Source: Flavobacterium sp. UGB4466 (lineage in GTDB: Bacteria > Bacteroidota > Bacteroidia > Flavobacteriales > Flavobacteriaceae). Taken from it: a stretch of 64,000 bases of DNA. The notes beneath the pieces were generated by a model. It was not told the origin of the DNA. It ran no database searches and saw only the letters and a list, made by a program, of their open reading frames with translations. A program made the position numbers and the translations under genes. Below are positions 1-10,221 of the stretch, piece by piece. Position 1 is the first letter of the stretch. Each line of letters starts with the position of its first letter. The DNA is taken from the NCBI RefSeq assembly GCF_903469665.1, contig NZ_CAGKLC010000001.1, positions 109,710 to 173,709 on the forward strand, written 5' to 3'.

Positions 1-2
1 GT

Positions 3-1307
<1,305 letters not shown>

Positions 1308-1329
1308 TTTTTTAGTTATAGTTTTTTAG

Positions 1330-1373
1330 TGCCTCCATTTGTCTTTTTTAAGATAAATCGGAGGCATTTTTTA
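1330..1373 (+). terminator. Rho-independent terminator after gdhA
   Basis: The arms TGCCTCC and GGAGGCA pair, extended by ATTT/AAAT, and are followed by a run of six T. It lies 22 bases past the gdhA stop. Confidence 0.85.
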
Positions 1374-1411
1374 TTTGCAGGAGAACAAAAATCAAATACT
1401 TTCGTTTGTAG

Positions 1412-1419
1412 TATATTTG
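1412..1419 (+). promoter_or_regulatory. Minus-7 element of porZ promoter
   Basis: TATATTTG matches the Bacteroidota TAnnTTTG consensus exactly and lies 21 bases before the porZ ATG. No TTG sits at the usual minus-33 spacing. Confidence 0.5.
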
Positions 1420-1440
1420 TCTATCTGAATTTATCAAACA

Positions 1441-3723
1441 ATGAAAAGAAAGTTTTTGTATGTTTTACTTTTGTTGGTAGTACAATTTTGTTTCTCTCAG
1501 AATAAATTGTCCTGGCAGGGGTATTTTTCGTTTAACGAAATAAAAGATATCTCACAATCTTCAACAACTGTTTTTGTAGCTTCAGAGAATGCTCTTTTCT
1601 CTAAAAATACAGCTATGAACACAGTTAAAATGACTACAACGGTCGATGGACTTTCCGGGCAGACCATTTCTGCTTTATACCATAGTGAAGGATTTAAGAA
1701 AACCATAATTGGATACGAAAACGGACTAATGATTGTGGTAAATGAAACCGATGGCAGTATACTGAAAGTTATTGATATCATAAACAAACAATTGCCGGCC
1801 AACCTGAAAAGAATTAACCATTTTATGGAGTATAATGGCGTGATTTATGTTTCCTGCGATTTCGGAATTGTACAGTTTAATTTAACTAGCCTCAAATTTG
1901 GAGATACTTATTTTATTGGAGATAATGGGGCTGAAGTTCGAGTAAGACAAACGGCTTATTTTAATGGATTCTTCTACGCGGCGACTTCAAGCGGAATTAA
2001 AAAAGCCAATAGTACCAATACCAATCTTATTGATTTTAATCAATGGAGTCTGGTAAACGCGGGTGACTGGAGTAGTATTGAGCCGATAGATTCGGAGCTG
2101 GTCGCGATAAGTTCGGCAGGATTCATACACCGATACAACTCCAATTCATTTGTTGGTTTTTTACAGCTCCCAAAACCTTCAGTTGACATGCGGGCTGTAA
2201 ATCATAATCTAATAATCACAACGCCGGATGTTGTTTATGTGTATAACAATCAAATGGTATTGATGCGTCAGGTTACCAATACGCAGGTCTTGGATAATAT
2301 GCTAAATTTTACCTGTTCTAGTGTTATTGGAGATCAAATATATATAGGAACAAAAGAAAAGGGATTGTTCTCATCGACACTTTCAGGAACTTCCGCTTTT
2401 CAGGAGAATACACCATCAGGGCCGGTTCGAAATAATATTTTTTCTTTAGATGTAAGTCCTAACGCGCTTTGGGCAGTGTATGGGGATTATGATACTTTTT
2501 ACAATCCGTATGAGCTAGACAGTTATGGAGTGAGTAAATATAGTACTTCGGGCTGGCTAAATATTCCTTACTCAGGGGTTTTTGGAGCGAAATCAATGAC
2601 AAGGGTAATTACGAACCCCAATAATGAAAAGCAGGTTTTTGTAAGTTCCTTCTTTTCCGGTTTGTTGAAAATAGAAAACGATATCCCAGTCTTATTGTAC
2701 AATGAAAAAAATAGCGGATTAGAATCGATTTCGTTTGCAGGGCCTAACTATATTGATGTTCGTATTAATGGAACTGTTTTCGATAAAACGGGGAATTTGT
2801 GGGTCACTAACAGCAGAATTAAGAACGGTTTAAAAGTTTTGAAAACCGATGGAAAATGGCAAAGTTATGCGACAACTTCAATTCTTAAAGATGCAGAAAC
2901 AATCAGTTATGCCGGAATTGTTGTCGATAGAAATAATACCAAATGGATCGCAACGAGTAATGATGGAGTAATTGCTTTTAACGAGAGTAACAATACTTTT
3001 AAAAAGATGACTTTTGGAGCTGATGTGGGAAATTTGCCGGTTGCGGATGTGAGGGCTGTGGCACTTGATGCCAAAAGTCAGCTTTGGATTGGTACTACAA
3101 AAGGGTTGAGAGTATTGTCAAATGTTGGGGGTTTTCAAACAGAGAGCCAGCTAAAGGCAAATCCAATCATAATCATGGAAGATAATCTGGCTCAGGAGCT
3201 GCTTTATGAGCAGTTTATCACATCGATCGCAGTAGACGGAGCAAATAATAAATGGATTGGTACAATTGATTCCGGGATTTTTATGGTGTCACCAAACGGT
3301 CAGGAAACAAAATATCATTTTACAATAAACAATTCGCCTTTGCCAAGTAACGTAATAAACGATGTCAAAATCAATAGTGTTACCGGTGAGGTTTTTATTG
3401 CAACCAACAAAGGAATGATTTCGTTTAAAGGAATTGCAACAGGAGCAAACGATGATTTGAATAATGTTTACGTTTATCCAAATCCCGTGCGTCCTAATTA
3501 TGCAGGGACCGTAAAAGTTGCCGGACTTATTGATAAAGCCAATATTAAAATTACAGACATCGAAGGTAATTTAGTGTACGAAACTACTTCGTCAGGCGGA
3601 ACAATCGAATGGGATACCACTGCTTTCGGAAAGTATAAAGTAGCTTCAGGGGTCTATATGGTTTTTATTTCAGCCGAAGATGGAAGTGAAACTAAAGTAA
3701 AAAAGGTAATTTTAATTAGATAA
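1441..3723 (+). CDS. porZ: PorZ-like type IX secretion protein, beta-propeller with C-terminal sorting domain
   Basis: PorZ in Porphyromonas gingivalis is a surface component of the type IX secretion attachment complex that handles sorting-domain cargo. This 760-residue protein has a signal peptide (hydrophobic core then FCFSQ, about residues 1-19). It then has repeated propeller blades of the two-component-regulator type (for example LWVTNSR, KWIATSND, LWIGTTKG, KWIGTIDSG between about residues 450 and 610). A C-terminal type A sorting domain begins at VYVYPNPVRP near residue 677 and ends VKKVILIR. Length and architecture fit PorZ. It is followed by a repeat block and recO. Alternative: another propeller protein carrying a T9SS tail, but the full-length match favours PorZ. 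Confidence 0.8.
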   Translation: MKRKFLYVLLLLVVQFCFSQNKLSWQGYFSFNEIKDISQSSTTVFVASENALFSKNTAMNTVKMTTTVDGLSGQTISALYHSEGFKKTIIGYENGLMIVVNETDGSILKVIDIINKQLPANLKRINHFMEYNGVIYVSCDFGIVQFNLTSLKFGDTYFIGDNGAEVRVRQTAYFNGFFYAATSSGIKKANSTNTNLIDFNQWSLVNAGDWSSIEPIDSELVAISSAGFIHRYNSNSFVGFLQLPKPSVDMRAVNHNLIITTPDVVYVYNNQMVLMRQVTNTQVLDNMLNFTCSSVIGDQIYIGTKEKGLFSSTLSGTSAFQENTPSGPVRNNIFSLDVSPNALWAVYGDYDTFYNPYELDSYGVSKYSTSGWLNIPYSGVFGAKSMTRVITNPNNEKQVFVSSFFSGLLKIENDIPVLLYNEKNSGLESISFAGPNYIDVRINGTVFDKTGNLWVTNSRIKNGLKVLKTDGKWQSYATTSILKDAETISYAGIVVDRNNTKWIATSNDGVIAFNESNNTFKKMTFGADVGNLPVADVRAVALDAKSQLWIGTTKGLRVLSNVGGFQTESQLKANPIIIMEDNLAQELLYEQFITSIAVDGANNKWIGTIDSGIFMVSPNGQETKYHFTINNSPLPSNVINDVKINSVTGEVFIATNKGMISFKGIATGANDDLNNVYVYPNPVRPNYAGTVKVAGLIDKANIKITDIEGNLVYETTSSGGTIEWDTTAFGKYKVASGVYMVFISAEDGSETKVKKVILIR

Positions 3724-4036
3724 TTAGATTTTTAGATTGTTAGATTGTTAGATTGTTGGATTATTAGAAAGAATTAGAGTCTAACATCTAAGCAGTCTAA
3801 TAATCTGAAAATCCAACAATCTAAGAAGTCTAACATCTAAGCAGTCTAATAATCCAACAATCTAAGAAGTCTAACATCTAAGCAGTCTAACATCTAAGCA
3901 GTCTAATAATCTGAAAATCCAACAATCTAAGAAGTCCAACATCTAAGCAGTCCAATAATCTGAATATCCAATAATCTAAGAAGTCTAACATCTAAGCAGT
4001 CTAATAATCCAACAATCTAACAATCTAAAAATCTAA
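3723..4036. repeat. Octamer-based tandem repeats enclosed by inverted repeats
   Basis: This 315-base spacer between porZ and recO holds no gene. The left arm (3723-3767) is built of TAGATTGT octamers. The right arm (4000-4036) is its reverse complement, shorter by one octamer. Between the arms lie about ten degenerate, irregularly spaced copies of units such as TCTAACATCTAAGCAG and AATCCAACAATCTAAG. The right arm ends two bases before the recO start codon. The arrangement suggests slippage-driven expansion of a palindromic element rather than coding or CRISPR DNA. Confidence 0.9.
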
Positions 4037-4038
4037 TC

Positions 4039-4752
4039 TTGCTAGTCAAAACCAAAGCAATAGTAATCTCATCGTTAAAATTTCAGGAGAAAAGTCTGAT
4101 CGTAAAGTGTTTTACACTTTCACACGGACTGAAATCCTATTTTGTACGTGATGCCTTTTCGAGTCGGAAAGCAAGTCAGAAAATTGCTTATTTTCAGCCA
4201 TTGTCCGTTCTTGAGATTGAGGCGGTACACAAAAACAAAGGAACCTTAGAAACTTTTAAGGAGATAAAAACAGCAGTACCTTTTCAAAGTATCCATACCG
4301 ATCTTGTAAAAAGTACGATGGTGATGTTTTTGTCTGAAATGCTCCATTATTCCATTCAGGAAGAAGAAAAAAATGAAGCCTTTTTTGTGTTTTTAGAGAC
4401 AGCATTGGGTTGGCTGGATCACCATGATGAAATTTCGAATTTTCATTTGATTCTGCTTTTGGAAGCTACAAAGTATTTTGGTTTTTATCCTGATATTTCA
4501 GAAGTTGAATTTTCTTATTTTGAAATGATTGACGGCGTTTTTACTTTGTTTCATGGAGCAAATACTTTGACAGAACATGAAACAAATCTTTTTAAGAAAT
4601 TAATTGATCTTAAATTCGAAAACGATCAGAAGGTTTTTCATGTAGCTGAAAGGCAAATTTTACTGAAAATCCTCATTGATTACTACAGTTTTCATTTGGA
4701 AGGATTCAAAAAACCAAAATCTTTAGAGGTTTTAAAGGAGATTTTTTCTTAA
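4039..4752 (+). CDS. recO: DNA repair protein RecO
   Basis: RecO binds single-stranded DNA and helps load RecA in the RecFOR gap-repair pathway. The 237-residue protein starts MLVKTKAIVISSLKFQEKSL, typical of the RecO N-terminal OB fold, followed by the helical C-terminal half; length is normal for the family. The start is a TTG. No in-frame ATG precedes the conserved N-terminal strand, so TTG is the best choice. Unusually, the upstream repeat block runs to within two bases of this codon and leaves no conventional ribosome binding site. The gene is followed by ileS 130 bases on. Confidence 0.9.
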   Translation: MLVKTKAIVISSLKFQEKSLIVKCFTLSHGLKSYFVRDAFSSRKASQKIAYFQPLSVLEIEAVHKNKGTLETFKEIKTAVPFQSIHTDLVKSTMVMFLSEMLHYSIQEEEKNEAFFVFLETALGWLDHHDEISNFHLILLLEATKYFGFYPDISEVEFSYFEMIDGVFTLFHGANTLTEHETNLFKKLIDLKFENDQKVFHVAERQILLKILIDYYSFHLEGFKKPKSLEVLKEIFS

Positions 4753-4882
4753 TTTTTTAAAATCGACATTCTTTTTTACGAGATCTATTAGAAATTTTCT
4801 GTCCGGGCGCTTTTTTTAAACATCTTTTATCTATATTCCTCAAAATTCCTTACTTTCGCACCTCGTTTAAGAAAAGTATAAA

Positions 4883-7800
4883 ATGAGCACAAAATTTACT
4901 GAATACAAAGGACTTGACTTGCCAACAGTAGCGTCAGAAGTACTTGATTTTTGGAAGAAAGAAAATATATTTGAAAAGAGTGTAAGTACCCGTGAAGGTG
5001 CTGAGCCTTATGTGTTTTTTGAAGGTCCGCCTTCAGCAAACGGATTGCCTGGAATTCACCACGTGATGGCTCGCGCAATTAAAGATATTTTCTGTCGTTA
5101 CAAAACTCAAAAAGGTTTTCAGGTAAAAAGAAAAGCCGGTTGGGATACTCACGGATTGCCTGTAGAATTGGGTACCGAAAAAGAACTTGGAATTACAAAA
5201 GAAGATATTGGTAAAACCATTTCTATCGAAGAATATAACGAAGCGTGTAAAAAAACCGTAATGCGTTATACCGATGTATGGAATGATTTGACCGAAAAAA
5301 TGGGGTATTGGGTAGATATGGAAGATCCGTATGTAACCTATAAACCTAAATATATGGAATCGGTTTGGTGGCTTTTGAAGCAAATCTACGATAAAGGTTT
5401 GTTGTACAAAGGATACACCATTCAGCCTTACTCACCTAAAGCCGGGACAGGATTGTCTTCTCACGAAGTGAATCAGCCCGGAGCATATCGTGATGTTACG
5501 GATACTACAATCGTAGCACAATTTAAAACGTTACCGGAAACATTACCTTCATTTTTGAAAGGTTTTGGAGATATTCACATCCTGGCCTGGACGACCACTC
5601 CATGGACATTACCATCGAATACTGCTTTGACAGTTGGACCAAAAATCGATTATGTTTTAGTAAAAACGTTCAATCAGTATACTTTTGAACCGATCAATGT
5701 GATTTTGGCTAAAAATTTAGTTGGAAAGCAATTCGGAAAAGGATTTTTTGCCAGCGAAGACGATGCTGATTTTGATAAAGTGAAAAACGGCGATAAACAG
5801 CTTCCGTATAAAATTGTAGCAGAAGCAAAAGGAACCGATTTGGCAGAAATTCGCTACGAACAATTATTACCATACGTGTTGCCTTATCAGAATCCTGAAA
5901 ATGCGTTCAGAGTAATCACAGGAGATTTTGTTACCACAGAAGATGGAACAGGAGTAGTGCATACTGCGCCTACTTTTGGTGCTGATGATGCGAAAGTAGC
6001 AAAAGAAGCTAAGCCGGAAGTACCGCCAATGTTGGTTTTAGATGAAAATGGTACAGCAGTTCCTTTAGTAGATTTGCAAGGAAAATTCACTTCTCATGTA
6101 GGTGATTTGGCAGGGAAATATGTGAAAAACGAATATTACGATGCAGGTCAGGCGCCGGAGCGTTCTGTAGATGTTGAAATTGCTATTCGATTAAAAGAAG
6201 AAAATAAAGCCTTTAAGGTTGAAAAATACGTACATAGTTATCCACACAGTTGGAGAACTGATGAGCCGTTATTATATTATCCGCTAGACTCATGGTTTAT
6301 TAAAGTAACCGATGTCAAAGATAGAATGTTCGACCTGAACGAAACTATCAATTGGAAGCCTAAGTCTACTGGTGAAGGACGTTTTGGGAACTGGCTGAAA
6401 AATGCCAACGACTGGAACTTATCTCGTTCTAGATATTGGGGGATTCCATTGCCAATTTGGAGAACTGAAGACAAAAAAGAAGAAGTTCTTATTGGTTCTG
6501 TTGAAGAATTGTATCATGCGATCGAAAAATCTATCGAAGCAGGTTTTCAAAAAGAAAACCCATTCAAAGGTTTTGAAATCGGAAATATGTCTGAATCAAA
6601 TTATGATTTAGTTGACCTGCATAAAAATGTAGTCGACGGAATTACTTTGGTTTCAGCTTCAGGCCAGCCAATGAAACGTGAAAGCGATTTAATTGACGTT
6701 TGGTTTGATTCGGGAGCGATGCCTTATGCACAATGGCATTACCCTTTTGAGAATAAAGATAAAATCGATGAGAATAAAGATTTCCCTGCGAATTTCATCG
6801 CAGAAGGTGTCGATCAGACTCGTGGATGGTTTTATACACTGCATGCAATCGGAACTTTAGTTTTTGATAAAATTGCGTACAAAAATGTCGTTTCGAATGG
6901 TTTGGTTCTGGATAAAAACGGACAAAAAATGTCGAAACGTTTAGGAAATGCAACGGATCCTTTTGAAACCATTAAGGAGTACGGTCCTGATGCCACACGT
7001 TGGTACATGATCTCTAATGCAAATCCATGGGATAACTTAAAGTTTGATATTGAAGGAATTGCTGAGGTTCGCCGTAAATTCTTCGGAACGCTGTATAATA
7101 CGTATTCATTCTTCTCGTTATATGCCAATATTGATGGGTTTAAATATGCAGAAGCTGAAATTCCGTTAAACGAAAGACCGGAAATCGATCAGTGGATCAT
7201 GTCTGAATTGCATAGCTTAATAAAATTTGTTGACGAATGTTATGAAGATTATGAGCCTACGAAAGCAGCAAGGGCTATTTCTGACTTCGTTCAGGAAAAC
7301 CTGAGCAACTGGTACGTTCGTTTGTGTCGTCGTCGTTTCTGGAAAGGAGAATACGTCCATGATAAAATCGCAGCCTATCAAACGCTTTACACTTGTTTAT
7401 TAACGATAAGTAAATTAAGTGCTCCGATCGCTCCTTTTTTCATGGATAAATTATACCGCGATCTAACAGGTTCGACGCAAACAGAGCAATTTGCCAGTGT
7501 TCACTTGGCAGAGTTCCCGAAATTTGTCGAAAACTTTGTTAATAAAACGTTAGAAAGCAAAATGCAGAAGGCGCAAACTATATCGTCTTTGGTTTTGTCA
7601 CTGCGTAAAAAGGAAATGATTAAAGTACGTCAACCTTTGCAAAAGGTAATGATTCCGGTACTTGACGAGAATCAGAGGGCTGAAATTGAAGCGATTTCTG
7701 AACTTGTAAAAGCAGAAGTTAACGTTAAAGAAATTGTGCTTTTAGACGATGATTCAGGTATTTTGGTGAAACAGATTAAACCTAATTTTAAAGCTCTTGG

Positions 7801-8284
7801 GCCACGTTTCGGTAAGGATATGGGGTTGATTTCCAAAGAGATACAGTCTTTTTCTGCGGATCAGATCAATCAATTGGACAAGCAGGGAGCATTGGATATT
7901 GTAATTGCAGGAAATACCGTAACTTTATCATTAGAAGATGTCGAAATAACATCTCAGGATATCGAAGGCTGGCTGGTTGCAAATTCAAATGGAATTACGG
8001 TTGCACTTGATATTACAATTTCTGAAGAATTGAAAAACGAAGGAATCGCGAGAGAATTGGTAAACAGAATTCAAAATATTCGTAAAGACTCAGGATTTGA
8101 AGTTACCGATAAAATTAAAGTTCAAATAAAAAGAAGTGGCCTTTTAGAAGAGGCAATTCTAAAAAATGAAGACTATATTAAGTCTGAGACATTGACTGAT
8201 GATTTGGTTTTTGTTGACGCTTTAGAAAACGGCACAGAAATTGAATTTGATGACATTAAAACAATGATATTAATTTCAAAATAA
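4883..8284 (+). CDS. ileS: Isoleucyl-tRNA synthetase, long form
   Basis: Charges tRNA-Ile with isoleucine in the cytoplasm. It is a class I synthetase with the HIGH-type motif in GLPGIHHVMAR near residue 56. The CP1 editing domain carries WTTTPWTLPSNTAL near residue 236, and the KMSKR loop (KMSKRLGN) lies near residue 680. A DALR-type anticodon-binding region and a long C-terminal extension follow. At 1133 residues it is far longer than E. coli IleS (938) and resembles the long, eukaryote-like IleS type often associated with mupirocin insensitivity; that property is inference from type only. A near-consensus minus-7 element TACTTTCG ends about 28 bases before the ATG. The DksA-like gene starts 6 bases downstream and probably shares the transcript. 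Confidence 0.97.
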   Translation: MSTKFTEYKGLDLPTVASEVLDFWKKENIFEKSVSTREGAEPYVFFEGPPSANGLPGIHHVMARAIKDIFCRYKTQKGFQVKRKAGWDTHGLPVELGTEKELGITKEDIGKTISIEEYNEACKKTVMRYTDVWNDLTEKMGYWVDMEDPYVTYKPKYMESVWWLLKQIYDKGLLYKGYTIQPYSPKAGTGLSSHEVNQPGAYRDVTDTTIVAQFKTLPETLPSFLKGFGDIHILAWTTTPWTLPSNTALTVGPKIDYVLVKTFNQYTFEPINVILAKNLVGKQFGKGFFASEDDADFDKVKNGDKQLPYKIVAEAKGTDLAEIRYEQLLPYVLPYQNPENAFRVITGDFVTTEDGTGVVHTAPTFGADDAKVAKEAKPEVPPMLVLDENGTAVPLVDLQGKFTSHVGDLAGKYVKNEYYDAGQAPERSVDVEIAIRLKEENKAFKVEKYVHSYPHSWRTDEPLLYYPLDSWFIKVTDVKDRMFDLNETINWKPKSTGEGRFGNWLKNANDWNLSRSRYWGIPLPIWRTEDKKEEVLIGSVEELYHAIEKSIEAGFQKENPFKGFEIGNMSESNYDLVDLHKNVVDGITLVSASGQPMKRESDLIDVWFDSGAMPYAQWHYPFENKDKIDENKDFPANFIAEGVDQTRGWFYTLHAIGTLVFDKIAYKNVVSNGLVLDKNGQKMSKRLGNATDPFETIKEYGPDATRWYMISNANPWDNLKFDIEGIAEVRRKFFGTLYNTYSFFSLYANIDGFKYAEAEIPLNERPEIDQWIMSELHSLIKFVDECYEDYEPTKAARAISDFVQENLSNWYVRLCRRRFWKGEYVHDKIAAYQTLYTCLLTISKLSAPIAPFFMDKLYRDLTGSTQTEQFASVHLAEFPKFVENFVNKTLESKMQKAQTISSLVLSLRKKEMIKVRQPLQKVMIPVLDENQRAEIEAISELVKAEVNVKEIVLLDDDSGILVKQIKPNFKALGPRFGKDMGLISKEIQSFSADQINQLDKQGALDIVIAGNTVTLSLEDVEITSQDIEGWLVANSNGITVALDITISEELKNEGIARELVNRIQNIRKDSGFEVTDKIKVQIKRSGLLEEAILKNEDYIKSETLTDDLVFVDALENGTEIEFDDIKTMILISK

Positions 8285-8290
8285 TATAAG

Positions 8291-8671
8291 ATGATAGATG
8301 AAATTACAAGATACTCTGATGCTGATTTAGCAGAGTTCAAAGAAATAATTCAAAGCAAAATACAAAAAGCACAAGCTGATCTGGATTTAATTAAGAGTGC
8401 TTATATGAACGATTTGAATAACGGAACAGATGATACTTCTCCAACTTTTAAAGCATTTGAAGAAGGAAGCGAAACAATGTCTAAAGAAGCAAACTCACAG
8501 TTGGCGATCAGACAGGAAAAGTTTATACGCGATCTAAAAAACGCATTATTCCGTGTTGAAAATAAAACCTATGGTATTTGCAAAGTAACAGGTAAATTAA
8601 TCAGCAAAGAAAGGCTTAAAATCGTTCCTCATGCTACAATGAGTATCGAAGCTAAAAACTTGCAGAGATAA
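8291..8671 (+). CDS. DksA/TraR family protein with degenerate zinc finger
   Basis: DksA/TraR proteins enter the RNA polymerase secondary channel and modulate transcription, often with ppGpp. This 126-residue protein has the expected long coiled-coil hairpin (about residues 10-95, rich in E, K, A, L) followed by YGICKVTGKLISKERLKIVPHA. Only one cysteine (in GICKVTG) remains of the usual four zinc ligands, so metal binding is doubtful. It sits 6 bases after ileS and a terminator follows, suggesting an ileS-dksA-like transcription unit. The family call rests on the C-terminal K-x-x-G-K-x-I-x-x-E-R-L signature. The functional target is inferred. Confidence 0.85.
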   Translation: MIDEITRYSDADLAEFKEIIQSKIQKAQADLDLIKSAYMNDLNNGTDDTSPTFKAFEEGSETMSKEANSQLAIRQEKFIRDLKNALFRVENKTYGICKVTGKLISKERLKIVPHATMSIEAKNLQR

Positions 8672-8699
8672 TTTTCAATTTTAATACTTCATAAAATAG

Positions 8700-8728
8700 A
8701 CGCTCCTTAATTAGGGGCGTTTTTTTTG
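8700..8728 (+). terminator. Rho-independent terminator after the dksA-like gene
   Basis: The arms ACGCTCCT and AGGGGCGT (one G-T pair) enclose TAATT and are followed by eight or more T. Confidence 0.85.
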
Positions 8729-8868
8729 TTTAATGTTTTAACGGTTTTGTTTAAGGAGTAACGGAGTGATAAATAAAGAATTGAATTACAAAAGGGCTAA
8801 ATGTAGTAAAATAATGTTGCTTATTTTTTGTAAGAATTTTTCAAACGATAGTTTTTGGAGACTATAAG

Positions 8869-8914
8869 GAGTAAAAAATAATTAGAACTGCCAGTTTGGA
8901 AGACAGTTCTAATT
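8869..8914 (-). terminator. Terminator of the roadblock gene pair
   Basis: The arms AATTAGAACTG (8880-8890) and CAGTTCTAATT (8904-8914) pair perfectly. On the minus strand the hairpin is followed by a T-rich run, placing it just past the stop of the minus-strand roadblock gene. Confidence 0.7.
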
Positions 8915-8931
8915 AAAAAGTTGGCTTGAGA

Positions 8932-9312
8932 TTAAGCCAGATTTTTTTCCAGTTCTAATTTGTGTTTTCTTAAAACAGCTCTTGTCATTCCTAAATTTGC
9001 TTTAGTAGAGTCAGCGGCAAGATAGATCATGAATTTTTTGTTGGGAGAAATGTCGATGATGTGAATTTGATTCGAAAGTGTAATCAAAATGTCTTCGATT
9101 TCCTGATTTAAATTTAAAGCTTTTACGGCACTTAATTTTGCTTTAACAACTTCTAGGTTGTATGCTGCTGCAAGTTCAGGGTCAAATGCCGGATCTATTG
9201 TCAGGTTTCCAAAGCTTAATCCTGATTCGATTTCTGTTACAGCTACTGCAATAAAGCCGTTTACGTTAGTTTTCATTTCATTCAAAAAAACGTTTAAAAA
9301 GTCATTACTCAT
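8932..9312 (-). CDS. Roadblock/LC7-like protein (distal copy)
   Basis: Roadblock/LC7 domains (the MglB family) are small dimeric alpha-beta proteins that often act as GTPase-activating or scaffold partners of small GTPases. This 126-residue cytoplasmic protein has an alternating pattern with central strands (FIAVAVTEIESG, IHIIDISPNKKFMIYLAAD) and flanking helices. It lies 32 bases downstream of a second, more typical roadblock gene on the same strand, so the two are probably co-transcribed and may heterodimerise. No Ras-like GTPase (MglA) gene lies nearby. The assignment rests on fold pattern and neighbour, not on a strong motif; specific function is unknown. Confidence 0.6.
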   Translation of the reverse strand: MSNDFLNVFLNEMKTNVNGFIAVAVTEIESGLSFGNLTIDPAFDPELAAAYNLEVVKAKLSAVKALNLNQEIEDILITLSNQIHIIDISPNKKFMIYLAADSTKANLGMTRAVLRKHKLELEKNLA

Positions 9313-9344
9313 AGTTTTCGGGGTTTGGTGTTAATAGAAATATG

Positions 9345-9701
9345 TTATTTTAACAGTGAATTTTTGCTTAACTCAGCAGCAGTTTCCTCGGTCGATCGTA
9401 ATAATAACCCCAGATTGCTTCCGTCTTTTGAAAATGTAATAATGAAATTTGTGCCGCTTATTTTGTTTCCGATAATAACTCCTTCAGTGGTTTTTAAAAA
9501 GAGTTGTTTTAAGGAGCCTTTTTCAAGATCTAATAATAATTTGTCGCTCATCGATACTATGGCAGAGCTCATTGCGGCAATACTGTCTGCATAGTCTAAG
9601 TGAAGTGATGTGATTAGTTTTCCTTTTCCATTGATAATTAATGCTGCGGAAGATTTGGTATGAAGCAGAAAATCGTTTAGAGTAGTTGTGATTTCATTCA
9701 T
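9345..9701 (-). CDS. Roadblock/LC7 domain protein (proximal copy)
   Basis: The protein has 118 residues. Its pattern of a helix (TTLNDFLLHTK), two strands with SAALIINGKGKLITSLHLD, a helix (DSIAAMSSAIVSMSDKLLLD) and strands with EGVIIGNKISGTNFIITFSKD is a standard roadblock fold. The SAALI/GxL...S......D pattern is also seen in MglB-like proteins. It is the first gene of a two-gene minus-strand unit. No signal peptide or membrane segment is visible, so it should be cytoplasmic. Partner and process are unknown; roles in gliding or polarity are possible by analogy only. Confidence 0.7.
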   Translation of the reverse strand: MNEITTTLNDFLLHTKSSAALIINGKGKLITSLHLDYADSIAAMSSAIVSMSDKLLLDLEKGSLKQLFLKTTEGVIIGNKISGTNFIITFSKDGSNLGLLLRSTEETAAELSKNSLLK

Positions 9702-9880
9702 ATTTGTAGGATTTAAGAAAGTTGTTAAATTCTTTTCGTTTTAATACCGTATAAAGGGTAAATATGATCTTTTAATCTAAACAAGTGTTAATTTTTATTA
9801 ACAAATATAAATTAAATTATGTATCATTGTAATACCAAATCATGAATAATTTTATTTATTTAACATTAAAATCTTGTAAA

Positions 9881-10096
9881 ATGGCTAAAGTGTTGAAATT
9901 TAAAGAGGTAAGCTCTGATGTAGAGCACAGAATGAAAGAATTTGAAAGGATTCGTATTCAGTTTAAAACTCAGGTCAAGAAAGCTGAGGCTAAGAACGCA
10001 GCAGCAGGAAAAGAAGGGAAAGGGCTCTTTAAGTCGATTTCAGAATTCTTCGCTGATCCTCCCAAAAAGTCAGCGCAGTCCAATATGAGAAAATAA
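9881..10096 (+). CDS. Small conserved basic protein, function unknown
   Basis: The 71-residue product starts MAKVLKFKEVSSDVEHRMKE. An in-frame ATG at 9842 would add 13 residues (NNFIYLTLKSCK), but that stretch does not read like the start of a soluble protein, so the ATG at 9881 is preferred. The first half is a charged amphipathic helix (about residues 9-38). A flexible Gly/Lys linker follows, and the tail (KSISEFFADPPKK) is short. No known motif or membrane segment is seen. A hairpin terminator follows 60 bases on. It is isolated between the roadblock pair and lspA. I do not recognise a function. Confidence 0.65.
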   Translation: MAKVLKFKEVSSDVEHRMKEFERIRIQFKTQVKKAEAKNAAAGKEGKGLFKSISEFFADPPKKSAQSNMRK

Positions 10097-10156
10097 ATTC
10101 TCTATATAGGTGATGAATTGATGTAATACCTGCTCGTTTGTCCTCAAAAAACAATT

Positions 10157-10182
10157 AACGCTCCATTGGGAGCGTTTTTTTT
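10157..10182 (+). terminator. Rho-independent terminator before lspA
   Basis: The arms AACGCTCC and GGAGCGTT enclose an ATTG loop and are followed by eight T. Confidence 0.9.
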
Positions 10183-10193
10183 GATTAAATTGT

Positions 10194-10201
10194 TATTTTT
10201 G
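10194..10201 (+). promoter_or_regulatory. Minus-7 element of lspA promoter
   Basis: TATTTTTG matches TAnnTTTG exactly, 20 bases before the lspA ATG, immediately after the preceding terminator. Confidence 0.55.
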
Positions 10202-10221
10202 CCGCATCAAAATTTAATAAA

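Noticed and set aside
3723..4036. Possible CRISPR array
   Set aside because: Units are short, overlapping and degenerate with no unique spacers, and the block is palindromic overall.
9325..9594. Plus-strand reading frame opposite a roadblock gene
   Set aside because: Antisense shadow of the better supported minus-strand protein.
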